The notes: generated by a model from the letters alone, not told the origin. A DNA stretch of 7,718 bases from an uncultured Campylobacter sp. (GCF_938031315.1 NZ_CALHHT010000128.1:1-7718); one strand, 5' to 3'; shown: positions 1 through 6,876, counted from the first letter of the stretch. Translations and numbers: made by a program.

Positions 1-62
1 GCATTCTTCTTCCGGAGGTAACGACCGACCCCTGTCAGCGTGCCGCCCGTGCCGATATAGAT
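1..62 (-). pseudogene. cysK: Cysteine synthase (O-acetylserine sulfhydrylase) fragment, 5'-truncated and cut by the window edge
   Basis: Read on the minus strand, the frame gives IYIGTGGTLTGVGRYLRKKN. This matches the glycine-rich loop (GTGGT) that holds the phosphate of pyridoxal phosphate in CysK-type cysteine synthases, followed by the conserved TGVGRYLK-like helix. In the family this loop lies near residue 175-180 of about 300. The N-terminal half should therefore lie at higher coordinates here, but from about base 63 rightwards the frame reads into AAATTT-rich intergenic sequence with no family resemblance. The frame stays open back to a TAA at 234-236, without an ATG start. The rest of the protein would lie left of base 1. 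It is seen as a short motif only. A truncated remnant is the best inference; an assembly junction is an alternative. Confidence 0.6.
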
Positions 63-620
63 GAGATAAAATTTTACTTTGCGACTTCTGCGCGAGGCAA
101 AGCTAGACTTAAAAAACGACCGCAAAATTTCATCTCGCAACGCGGCTAAATTTAATGCTCGGCGCAAAATTCGTTCTGCCGAATTAAAATTTACGCGAGC
201 CGCTAGCTTAAAATTTCGCCGTAAATTTAAAATTTATCCGGCGCGGAATTTGCCGATGCGGGATTTTTAGAATTTTAAAATTTTATGCCGCGGGATACGC
301 CCGGCTTTGAAATTTTACGAAGCTAAAATTTAAGCGGTCCGTTAAACGGCTAAATTTTAAAACTGCGGCGGATGTGGGATGGCGGATAGCAAACGACGCG
401 CTGTTTGCAGGCGCCGCAAGCGAGCCGTAAATTTAAAATTTATGCGCGAGGCGCAGTCGTACGCTGTGGATAAAATTTCGCCGCCTATTTAAAGCTCGGC
501 TGGCAAATTTAAGGCTGCAAAATCCGCGCCGCAAAACGGAGCCGAGCTTAAAAGCGTGCATTTAAGCCGCGCGAGAAATCTAAATTTAAAAGCGCACCGA
601 GGCGCAAAAAAGGAAAAAGA
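63..620. other. Gene-free AAATTT-rich intergenic region
   Basis: No credible gene lies here on either strand. The stretch alternates GC-rich words (GCGCGAG, GCCGC) with AAATTT-containing palindromic words. I count about 16 AAATTT hexamers in roughly 560 bases, far above chance, whereas the conserved part of the cooS gene has almost none. A 63-codon frame at 79-270 and a 37-codon frame at 379-492 are made of these same words translated, and lack ribosome sites. In related nos clusters this is where the nosF ATPase gene would be expected, and no trace of a Walker A motif or other ATPase sequence is seen. Confidence 0.7.
218..443. repeat. Pair of 20-base direct repeats (218-237 and 424-443)
   Basis: The 20-base word beginning GCCGTAAATTTAAAA and ending TTTAT occurs identically at 218-237 and 424-443. 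It contains two overlapping AAATTT units and sits in the gene-free region. It may simply be an extended form of the intergenic word family and not a defined element. Confidence 0.5.
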
Positions 621-1448
621 ATGAAAAATTTACTCACCATCGCCGCTTTGGACATCAAAGAGTCTTTCCGCTCGCGCTGGTTTTTGCTCTATCTGCTGAT
701 CTTTAGCGGGCTCGTGGCGGCGTTTTTCATCACGGGGGTGACCGACTCGCGCGTACTCGGCTTTAGCGGGCTTTCGCGGCTGCTGCTGCTGTTTATTCAG
801 ATCTGCATCATCATCCTGCCCGTCTTCGTGCTCGTAACCACCAGCAAGGCGATCCTAGCCGATCGTGACCTAAACATCTTAGAATACCTGCTAAGCTTCC
901 CGATCTCGCAGGCGCAGTATTATTACGGCAAGGCGCTGGGAAGGCTATTTGGAGTGTTCGTGCCGATATTTTTGTCGCTGCTGCTTGCGATCGTTTGGGG
1001 CGCGATCAAGGGCACGGGCATTCCGTGGGCGATCTGCCTGCTTTATACGGGGCTGCTTTTTAGCTTGTGCGCGGCGTTTTTAGGGATCGCATTTTTGATC
1101 TGCGCCGTCTCAAAAAGCCAAGAGATGGGGCTTGGGCTTGCGTTTTTCGTCTGGCTTTTCTGCCTTGCGTTTTTGGATCTCGTGCTGATCGGACTGCTCG
1201 CAAAAACGGGCGTGAACGAAAATCTCATTTTCGCAATCGCTCTAGCAAATCCGATGGAGGACTTCCGCATCGCCGCTATCAGCCTGTTTGATCCCGATCT
1301 TGCGGTCATCGGCACGACGGCGTATTTTATCCTAGATCACTTCGGGCGCGGGCTTTTCATCGCCTTTTCGCTGCTCTATCCGATCGCTCTGGGCGCGGCG
1401 AGCCTCGTTTTGGGCTATTTTATCTTTAGATCAAAGGATTTGGCGTGA
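621..1448 (+). CDS. nosY: NosY-like ABC-2 permease of the nitrous oxide reductase maturation system
   Basis: A 275-residue integral membrane protein with about six predicted membrane segments (near residues 20-40, 54-74, 107-127, 137-163, 169-193 and 244-269). The stretch after the second segment (DRDLNILEYLLSFPIS, 81-96) matches the cytoplasmic loop of NosY-type ABC-2 permeases, where most members read like RGTLxLLLSYPVSR. The late ANPMEDFRI (209-217) corresponds to the family's LNPxDxFR motif. In known systems NosY pairs with the ATPase NosF and periplasmic NosD to supply the sulfur needed for the copper-sulfide site of N2O reductase NosZ. The start is supported by AGGA at 611-614, six bases before the ATG. 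The following nosL-like gene overlaps its stop codon, so the two are co-translated. No nosF is present upstream, so the partner ATPase must be encoded elsewhere if the system works. Confidence 0.8.
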   Translation: MKNLLTIAALDIKESFRSRWFLLYLLIFSGLVAAFFITGVTDSRVLGFSGLSRLLLLFIQICIIILPVFVLVTTSKAILADRDLNILEYLLSFPISQAQYYYGKALGRLFGVFVPIFLSLLLAIVWGAIKGTGIPWAICLLYTGLLFSLCAAFLGIAFLICAVSKSQEMGLGLAFFVWLFCLAFLDLVLIGLLAKTGVNENLIFAIALANPMEDFRIAAISLFDPDLAVIGTTAYFILDHFGRGLFIAFSLLYPIALGAASLVLGYFIFRSKDLA

Positions 1449-2083
1449 AATTTCCACTCATTTTGGCGGCATTTATAGCGCTTTGCGGCGCAGCGGAGAT
1501 GCAAAATTCCGCGGCTCAGAGCTCTGGCTCGGTACAAAATTTAGGCACGCTCAATAGTACAGACTCCGGTTCTGTGCAGAATTTTAAAAGAGTGCGCAAT
1601 CTTACGTGGCTTAAAGACGTAAATCTTACCTGCGCCAAATACGGCATCGATACTAGCGCGCACCCTGAATTTCGCGCCTATGCAAGGCTCAAAGACGGCA
1701 GCGCGCTAGCGTTTGCTTCGCCCAAGGCGATGTTTGCATATTTTTTCGAGGGTAAAAATTTGAGCGGCAATAACGGCGGGACTTCCGCAGAGGAAAATTT
1801 GATGAGCAAAAATCCCGCTAGCGGCAATTTCGGCGAGTCAAATTCCACGAACGCAAATTTCGGCGGTGCAGAGCTTTACGTCACCGATTACGCAAGCGGC
1901 GAAATTTTGCGGGCGCAGGACGCGTTTTATGTTTTTGGCAGCGTGCTGCAAAGCGCCAGAGGCGACGATCTCATCACGTTTGCGAGATTGCGCGACGCGC
2001 AAGACTTCATGCGCGAGAAAAAGGGGCATAAAATTTTGCAGTTTCACGAAATCTCCGCCAAGCTAATCGATTATCTAAGATGA
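1445..2083 (+). CDS. nosL: NosL-family copper chaperone, divergent, with missing copper-motif residues
   Basis: A 212-residue exported protein. The GTG start overlaps the nosY stop (GTGA), which indicates translational coupling. The N-terminus (1-17) is a hydrophobic signal peptide. Its Cys14 could be lipidated, but Leu at -1 makes a poor lipobox. NosL features include HPEFRAYARLKDGSALAF (73-90), SPKAMFAYF (92-100), YVTDYASGEILRAQDAFYVFGS (145-166) and LITFARLRDAQDFM (176-189), then GHKILQFHEI (194-203). Family members deliver Cu(I) to N2O reductase and normally carry a CxM motif (often CPxCGM). Here that place reads C63-A-K-Y66-G-I68, so the second Cys and the Met are lost, while Cys63 and His73 remain. 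Two low-complexity Asn/Ser-rich segments are added: residues 20-47, with GSVQN twice, and a loop at about 103-141. The NosL assignment is good; a working copper site is uncertain. Confidence 0.75.
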   Translation: MKFPLILAAFIALCGAAEMQNSAAQSSGSVQNLGTLNSTDSGSVQNFKRVRNLTWLKDVNLTCAKYGIDTSAHPEFRAYARLKDGSALAFASPKAMFAYFFEGKNLSGNNGGTSAEENLMSKNPASGNFGESNSTNANFGGAELYVTDYASGEILRAQDAFYVFGSVLQSARGDDLITFARLRDAQDFMREKKGHKILQFHEISAKLIDYLR

Positions 2084-2230
2084 TCGAGCCGCTCGGCGAA
2101 ATTTAAACTAAGTTATTTAGTATATTTTATTCATAAAATTTTATCTTTTACTTTGATGCGCTATTAAGGGAATTTAAAGCAATTAAAAAATACAATCACG
2201 TTAAATTTTATCTATAAGAATTAAATAATG

Positions 2231-2253
2231 TAGTTTTTAAGTATATTTATTGA
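2231..2253 (+). promoter_or_regulatory. Possible promoter of cooS in the 217-base AT-rich gap
   Basis: The gap between nosL and cooS (2084-2300) is strongly AT-rich and holds no gene. TTTTTAAGTATATTT at 2234-2248 resembles the AT-rich vegetative promoters of Campylobacter and offers a TATATT -10 candidate at 2242-2247. Transcription would then start near 2254 and leave a leader of about 47 bases. No convincing FNR, NikR or CRP-type dyad was found. Other TATA-like words at 2120-2130 are alternatives. Confidence 0.35.
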
Positions 2254-2300
2254 GGGCTGCATTCTCGCTTATTTTTAAAATAAATTTTAAGGAGGCAACC

Positions 2301-5021
2301 ATGGCAAACGACAAAATCGCAAAACAAAAAGGCTCACGCAAGAAGGCTGCGACGGATGAAAATTCCGCTGCGAATACGGGAGAAAATTCCGCCGCAAATG
2401 CGGTCAAAAGCTCCGCCGCGTCCGTTTTTGATAAAAGCGCAAATATCGCTCAAAATTCCGCTGCAAATTCTACGACTTCCGCCTCGCATACTCGTGACAA
2501 AATTTCTAAAAATCGCGCCGCAGGTGAGAATTCCTGCGACGAGTGCGATTGCGAAGCCAGAAATTCCGCGCCGGGCGGCTATGATAGCGCAAGCTCTGCT
2601 TCAAGCACCAACTTTACGGCGTGCTCAAGCGCTCAAAGCGTAAGCAACGCTAAAAATTCCGCGATCAACTCTACGACAAATTCCATGGCTGATTCTTTGA
2701 CAAATTCCATCTCAAATCCTGCGAAGAGCTCAAGCAGCGAAGACCACATCTCTTATTCACACAAGCATAGCGATAGCTCCGCAATCCACTCGCATCTACA
2801 CGACGAAGATCTTGCGACCCACCCACACGATCAAGAAGAAAACCTCGCAGCTTATTTGCACGAATACGGCGCAAATTCTGCGGCGTCTTCGCATGAGTGC
2901 GACGAGAATTCCGCCATCAGCTCGCACGAGCACGACAAACATTGCCATGATCACAAGCCCCACTCTCATCGCGCGATTATCGGATTTGACGAACACGGCA
3001 TCCCAAAAGTTTTAGTGCCCGCAGAGGCTAGTCCGCACACACATAAAGACGCGCAGGGCAATCTTTTCGAGCATTTTCACGAGGCGGAATTTACGGCGGA
3101 TTATATGAAGGCGTTGCTTGAATACAAAAAGACCTTCCCCACAAAACAAGAAGTACTTGAGAAAACCCCTGATCCCGCCGTGCGCGAAATGATGCTTAGG
3201 ATGGAGCAGATCGGCGTAGATACGGCGTTTGATCGCTTTGATAAACAGATGCCTATGTGTAGTTATGGACTTAGCGGGGTATGCTGTAAGATCTGCAATA
3301 TGGGACCTTGCAAAATCACTAAAAAGGCCGATCGTGGCACTTGCGGTGCGGACGCCGATCTCATCGTGTCGCGCAACTTACTGCGCCAAGTAGCTGCGGG
3401 CGTAGCTCAACACGGCGCGCACGCCAGAGAGCTCCTACTGTCGCTAAAATGGGCAGCACAAGGCAAGCTAGATCTACCAATCATAGGTGAATACAAAATC
3501 ATCAATACCGCCAAAGCCTTTGGAATTCCAACTGAAGGCAGAGAGTTAAAAGAGGTAGCGATCGAGCTTGCCGATACGCTTTTAACAGATCTTTCGCAAA
3601 GCAGCGGCGAGTATAAAACCATCACTGCGCTCGCACCCAAGGAGCGTCAAGAGGTATGGCGTAAGCTAGATATCTTGCCAATTAGTGCGTATAACGAAGT
3701 CTTTGAGGCATATCACCGAACGGGTGTAGGCACGGATGGAGACTGGCGCAGCGTGATGCAGCATCTTTTGCGCTGTGGGCTTGCTTTTACATTTACTGGC
3801 GTAGTAGCTGCAAATATCGCTACGGATGCGCTATTTGGCGTAGGAGATCGCGTAACTTCCAAAAGCAATATGGGCGCGCTTAAAAAAGGCTGGGTCAATA
3901 TCGCCGTGCACGGACATCTGCCGACATTGGTAAGCCTAATAGTGGAGATCGGAAATTCTAAAGAGTACCAAGACAAGGCTCGCGCAATAGGCGCGCAGGG
4001 GATCGCATTTTACGGCGTGTGCTGTTCTGGACTATCGGCGATGTATCGCAACTGGGGCGTCGTGCCGCTCTCAAACGCCGTAACTGCCGAACTCGTCATA
4101 GGCACGGGAGCGCTTGATCTGTGGGTCGCCGATGTCCAAGATGTCTATCCTGCGATCATGGACGTGGCTAACTGCTTCCAGACCAAGGTCGTTACCACGA
4201 GCTCATCAGCTAGGCTTCCCGGAGCCGAGCATATCGGCTACGATCATCACCATAGTAATATCGCCGAGACTAGGAATTTAGCGCGTAAAATTCTAGATCG
4301 CGCATTGCAATCTCACGAAAAGCGCAAGGGGCTGCCGGTATATATCCCGCCGTACGAAGTCGAGGCCGAAGTGGGCTTTTCGGTAGAATTCGTCCATAAG
4401 CACTACGGCGGCATGGAGCCGTTAGCGCACGCGCTAAAAAGCGGTGAAATTTTAGGCATCGTAAATATGGTCGGCTGCACCAATCCTAAAGTGCCTTATG
4501 AGCGCGCTATCATAGATGTCGCACAAACCCTAATCGAAAATAACGTCCTAATCCTAACCAACGGCTGCGCGTCGTTCCCGCTAATGAAGCTGGGCTTTTG
4601 CCAAAAAAGCGCGTATAAAAAAGCGGGCGCGTCGCTGCGGGCGTTTTTAGAAAAAGATGAGCTTCCGCCGGTTTGGCACGTGGGTGAGTGTATCGATAAT
4701 ACCCGCTCCAGCGGAATTTTCGCAGGTATCGCAGGAGTGCTAGGCAAAAATCTCTACGAGCTGCCGCTTGCCTTCACCTCTCCCGAGTGGGCGAACGAAA
4801 AGGGCGTCGATGCCTCGCTCGGATTCCGCCTAATGGGCATCGACTCGTATCACTGCGTCGAGTATCAAATCCACGGCTCCGCAAATGTCATACACTTTTT
4901 CAAAGAGGGCACCAGGCGGGCGCTTGGCTCTGTGATGCACGTAGATACCGATCCGGTCGCGCTCGCGCTAAAAATGGTAAGCGATATGCGCCTAAAGCGT
5001 AAAGCTCTAGGCTGGCAGTAG
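2301..5021 (+). CDS. cooS: Anaerobic Ni-Fe carbon monoxide dehydrogenase catalytic subunit with long His-rich N-terminal extension
   Basis: A 906-residue protein. The start is fixed by AAGGAGG at 2289-2295, five bases before the ATG; an in-frame TTG at 2250 has no such site. Residues from about 288 match CooS, which oxidises CO to CO2 reversibly, over the usual length of about 620. Cluster D cysteines are C320 and C328; cluster B cysteines are C329, C332, C337 and C348. C-cluster ligands, numbered against my recollection of Carboxydothermus CODH-II, are His261=H539, Cys295=C575, Cys446=C726, Cys476=C756 and Cys526=C797. The sixth, Cys333, is Asp614 (DVQD instead of DxQC). The proton-relay lysine is kept as K834 (NEKGV); of the histidine relay, H371 and H374 remain, while the next two positions are Glu377 and Leu380. 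Residues 1-148 are an Asn/Ser/Ala repeat tract with CDECDC at 79-84; 149-260 are His-rich. No cooF, cooC, cooJ or acs gene is in view, so the electron acceptor and maturation partners are unknown. Family certain; CO activity uncertain. Confidence 0.93.
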   Translation: MANDKIAKQKGSRKKAATDENSAANTGENSAANAVKSSAASVFDKSANIAQNSAANSTTSASHTRDKISKNRAAGENSCDECDCEARNSAPGGYDSASSASSTNFTACSSAQSVSNAKNSAINSTTNSMADSLTNSISNPAKSSSSEDHISYSHKHSDSSAIHSHLHDEDLATHPHDQEENLAAYLHEYGANSAASSHECDENSAISSHEHDKHCHDHKPHSHRAIIGFDEHGIPKVLVPAEASPHTHKDAQGNLFEHFHEAEFTADYMKALLEYKKTFPTKQEVLEKTPDPAVREMMLRMEQIGVDTAFDRFDKQMPMCSYGLSGVCCKICNMGPCKITKKADRGTCGADADLIVSRNLLRQVAAGVAQHGAHARELLLSLKWAAQGKLDLPIIGEYKIINTAKAFGIPTEGRELKEVAIELADTLLTDLSQSSGEYKTITALAPKERQEVWRKLDILPISAYNEVFEAYHRTGVGTDGDWRSVMQHLLRCGLAFTFTGVVAANIATDALFGVGDRVTSKSNMGALKKGWVNIAVHGHLPTLVSLIVEIGNSKEYQDKARAIGAQGIAFYGVCCSGLSAMYRNWGVVPLSNAVTAELVIGTGALDLWVADVQDVYPAIMDVANCFQTKVVTTSSSARLPGAEHIGYDHHHSNIAETRNLARKILDRALQSHEKRKGLPVYIPPYEVEAEVGFSVEFVHKHYGGMEPLAHALKSGEILGIVNMVGCTNPKVPYERAIIDVAQTLIENNVLILTNGCASFPLMKLGFCQKSAYKKAGASLRAFLEKDELPPVWHVGECIDNTRSSGIFAGIAGVLGKNLYELPLAFTSPEWANEKGVDASLGFRLMGIDSYHCVEYQIHGSANVIHFFKEGTRRALGSVMHVDTDPVALALKMVSDMRLKRKALGWQ
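2358..2925 (+). repeat. Degenerate AATTCCGC word repeats inside the cooS 5' region (NSAA-type protein repeats)
   Basis: Within the first 200 codons of cooS the DNA word AAATTCCGC, or a close variant, recurs about ten times (near 2358, 2382, 2452, 2527, 2561, 2655, 2688, 2702, 2872 and 2907) and encodes NSAA, NSAI or similar. The first two copies form a near-perfect 24-base tandem (ENSAANTG then ENSAANAV). The tract is low in predicted structure and looks like a lineage-specific expansion grafted in front of the enzyme. Confidence 0.7.
2745..3080 (+). other. His-rich, putative nickel-binding segment of CooS (residues 149-260)
   Basis: I count 22 histidines in 112 residues, with Asp and Glu between them, in motifs such as HSHLHDED, SSHEHDKHCHDH and KPHSH. 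Such segments bind nickel in CooJ (CO dehydrogenase maturation), HypB and SlyD. Here the segment is part of the CODH polypeptide itself, just before the catalytic domain. Nickel storage or delivery in cis is an inference from composition; zinc or copper binding would look the same. Confidence 0.6.
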
Positions 5022-5035
5022 CGACGGACGGATTC

Positions 5036-5068
5036 ATTTCGCATCGCATTTTAAGCGATGCGAAATTT
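5036..5068 (+). terminator. Hairpin terminator after cooS
   Basis: ATTTCGCATCGC (5036-5047) and its perfect reverse complement (5055-5066) form a 12-base-pair stem with a seven-base loop, 15 bases past the cooS stop. Only a short T run follows (TTT across 5066-5068), so termination may be partial, or the hairpin may protect the mRNA 3' end. Confidence 0.7.
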
Positions 5069-5460
5069 CATGATAAAATTTAACCTCTTGCGGGCAAATA
5101 AAATCCCGCGGCCAAACGGCTAGTAAAATTCTAAGACTAAATGGCTAGCAAAACCGCGATCGAATAAAGATAAAATTTTCGCGCCGCATCCGTTCGTGGA
5201 ATTTTAAATCAAATCTTCAAATCCTGCATAAAATTTCGCCGCGCGTTGTGTCTACTGCTAAATCGGCAGAATTTAGCCGGGCAAAATTCCGCCATCAGGT
5301 TTAAGTCTATCTTTCGCGAAAGGATGAAATTTTAAAATTCCATCTTGGCGTAAATTTCGTAGGCTCTCATCTGAAATCCGCAAGTTAAATTTTGCTAAAA
5401 GCCTTATTGCAAAAAGCTGCACGCCATTAAATTCGCCCGCGTATATGAAAGCCGAAATCA
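5069..5460. other. Gene-free intergenic region with AAATTT words
   Basis: No supported gene. The stretch again alternates GC-rich words with AAAATTT words. One imperfect 15-base direct repeat is visible (5114-5128 and 5139-5153, 13 of 15 bases the same, 25 bases apart). A 62-codon minus-strand frame at 5273-5461 has no recognised motif and was not accepted. Confidence 0.6.
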
Positions 5461-5489
5461 TAAAAATTTAATATGATATATGCTAAAAT
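5461..5489 (+). promoter_or_regulatory. Probable promoter with extended -10 (TGCTAAAAT)
   Basis: TGCTAAAAT at 5481-5489 is an extended -10 element of the TGn-TAnAAT kind common in Campylobacter, preceded by AT-rich sequence from 5461. Just downstream come AAGGA (5503-5507) and an ATG (5513), spaced as a real translation start. It would drive the decayed frame at 5513-5870 and perhaps still the transporter genes that follow. Confidence 0.45.
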
Positions 5490-5512
5490 GCCACATCTGT
5501 TTAAGGATTTAG

Positions 5513-5870
5513 ATGTATAAATCAAAGTCGCTGCAGTCTCTAAGTCATCATCGGTAGGAGATGTCGTGCGAGGCGGAGGCTCTGCTGTCAAGTCCTGCGT
5601 TTCGCAGCTTGAGGCGGTGCAGCAAAAGTGCGTCTATGCTGCACCTGCAAACATTTTCGGCTGAGACCGCACGGGCGCGAGGGCGTCACTACAAATCTTG
5701 CAGGCGGCTAAAATTTTCATCCGGATCTTTTCTGAAATATTGATCTTGGAGCTATCACGAAAGAATTTTACTGCAAGCCTTTCGCCTACGAGCCGGAAAG
5801 CGGAATTTTAAGCGGGTTTCAACGAGGCGAAATTTCAAAGATTAAATTTAAGGCAAAAGATAAAATTTAA
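5513..5870 (+). pseudogene. Probable decayed gene with frameshifts, function not recognised
   Basis: A good ribosome site (AAGGA, 5503-5507) and ATG at 5513 open a frame that stops after 14 codons (TAG 5555). Removing one base from the A run at 5519-5521 would join MY to a coding-looking frame running 5521-5664: IKVAAVSKSSSVGDVVRGGG, continuing to AAPANIFG, then TGA. A third frame, interrupted by TAA at 5709 and TGA at 5733, then gives ITKEFYCKPFAYEPESGI and ends in a TAA at 5868-5870, just 13 bases before the next ATG. The balanced composition of these segments and the spacing to the next gene suggest one former gene of about 120 codons. I do not recognise the family. Its place before a FecCD permease would suit a transporter-linked gene, but chance frames are a real alternative. 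Confidence 0.4.
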
Positions 5871-5883
5871 AGCAAGGGAAGGT

Positions 5884-6876
5884 ATGAAAAATTTTAAATT
5901 TATGCTCGTGCTGCTGATACTGGCGACGATTGCGACGATCGCGATATCGCTTTGTATAGGGCGCTTCGGCCTAAGCATCGCCGAGGTGCTAAAAGCGCTT
6001 AGCGGCGGCGAAGTAGCGCAAAACGTCCATAACGTCGTCATGCAGGTGCGCCTGCCGCGTATCATCGCCGCAGTGCTCGTGGGCGCGGCGCTGGGCATCA
6101 GCGGCACGGCGTATCAGGGCGTCTTTAAAAACCAGCTCGTCTCGCCCGATCTTTTAGGCGTGAGCGCCGGAGCTTGCGTGGGCGCGGCGATCGCGATCCT
6201 GCTTGATCTAAATATCCTTTTGATCCAGCTTTTCGCTTTCGTTTTCGGGCTTGCGGCGGTTTGCATTACGCTTTTGATCACGCGCGCGCTGCGTTCAAGC
6301 GCCACCATAATGCTCGTGCTTGCGGGCATCATCGTAAGCGGTCTGATGGGCGCGCTGATCGGATTTTTAAAATTTATGGCAGATCCCGAGACGAAGCTTG
6401 CAGACATCGTATATTGGCAGCTAGGAAGCCTCGCGAAAGTAGATCCCTCCGTGCTAGCGATGATAGCGCCGGTGATGGGGGTTTGTATCGTAGTCTTGGT
6501 GCTGATGAGCTACCGCATAAACGTCCTATCCATGGGCGATGCGACTGCGGCGAAGCTCGGCGTAAACGTCGTGCTGGAGCGGGGTATCATCATCGTCTGC
6601 GCGACGCTGCTAACCGCAAGCAGCGTGTGTATCAGCGGCATAGTCGCGTGGGTGGGGCTTTTGATGCCGCATCTAACGCGCATGATCGTGGGCGTGAGCA
6701 ACACCAAAGCGATCCCCGCGAGCATATTTTTAAGCGCGATCTTCGTGCTCATCGTAGACGACGTAGCGCGCAGCATAAATCAAAGCGAGATCCCGCTGGG
6801 GGTGCTTACGGGCTTCATCGGCACACTATTTTTTATATTCATCCTGCTTAAAAATAAAAGGAAGCTAAATGGTTAG
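5884..6876 (+). CDS. FecCD-family ABC transporter permease (metal-chelate, siderophore, heme or cobalamin type)
   Basis: A 330-residue polytopic membrane protein of normal length for the BtuC/FepD/FecCD family. Signature stretches are RLPRI (56-60), the long conserved segment beginning GAALGISGTAYQGV (68-81) and continuing to LLGVSAGA (90-97), YWQLGSL (177-183), the ATPase-contact helix SMGDATAAKLGV (216-227), GIVAWVGLLMPHLTR (252-266), and EIPLGVLTGFIGT near the C-terminus (302-314). Two copies would form the channel for a chelated metal or cofactor in the inner membrane. The start has a GGGAAGG-type ribosome site (5876-5882) directly before the ATG. The ATPase gene overlaps its end by eight bases. 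No substrate-binding protein is intact in the window, so the substrate (iron siderophore, heme, cobalamin, nickel chelate) cannot be told from the permease alone. Confidence 0.9.
   Translation: MKNFKFMLVLLILATIATIAISLCIGRFGLSIAEVLKALSGGEVAQNVHNVVMQVRLPRIIAAVLVGAALGISGTAYQGVFKNQLVSPDLLGVSAGACVGAAIAILLDLNILLIQLFAFVFGLAAVCITLLITRALRSSATIMLVLAGIIVSGLMGALIGFLKFMADPETKLADIVYWQLGSLAKVDPSVLAMIAPVMGVCIVVLVLMSYRINVLSMGDATAAKLGVNVVLERGIIIVCATLLTASSVCISGIVAWVGLLMPHLTRMIVGVSNTKAIPASIFLSAIFVLIVDDVARSINQSEIPLGVLTGFIGTLFFIFILLKNKRKLNG

Noticed and set aside
79..270. 63-codon plus-strand frame rich in Lys, Arg and Phe
   Set aside because: It is AAATTT-word sequence translated by chance, with no ribosome site and no family resemblance.
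379..492. 37-codon frame with ATG at 379
   Set aside because: No ribosome site, and its composition comes from the repeat words.
2085..2095. Small hairpin CGAG-CCG-CTCG after nosL
   Set aside because: The stem is only about four base pairs with no T run, too weak to call a terminator.
2152..2166. Possible FNR-type site TTGAT-N4
   Set aside because: Only the left half matches; the right half (TATTA) is far from ATCAA.
2250..2300. Longer cooS start at the TTG codon at 2250
   Set aside because: It has no ribosome site, lies within the AT-rich promoter zone, and the ATG at 2301 has a perfect AAGGAGG at the right distance.
5273..5461. 62-codon minus-strand frame
   Set aside because: No recognised motif, no clear ribosome site, and an intergenic-type word composition.
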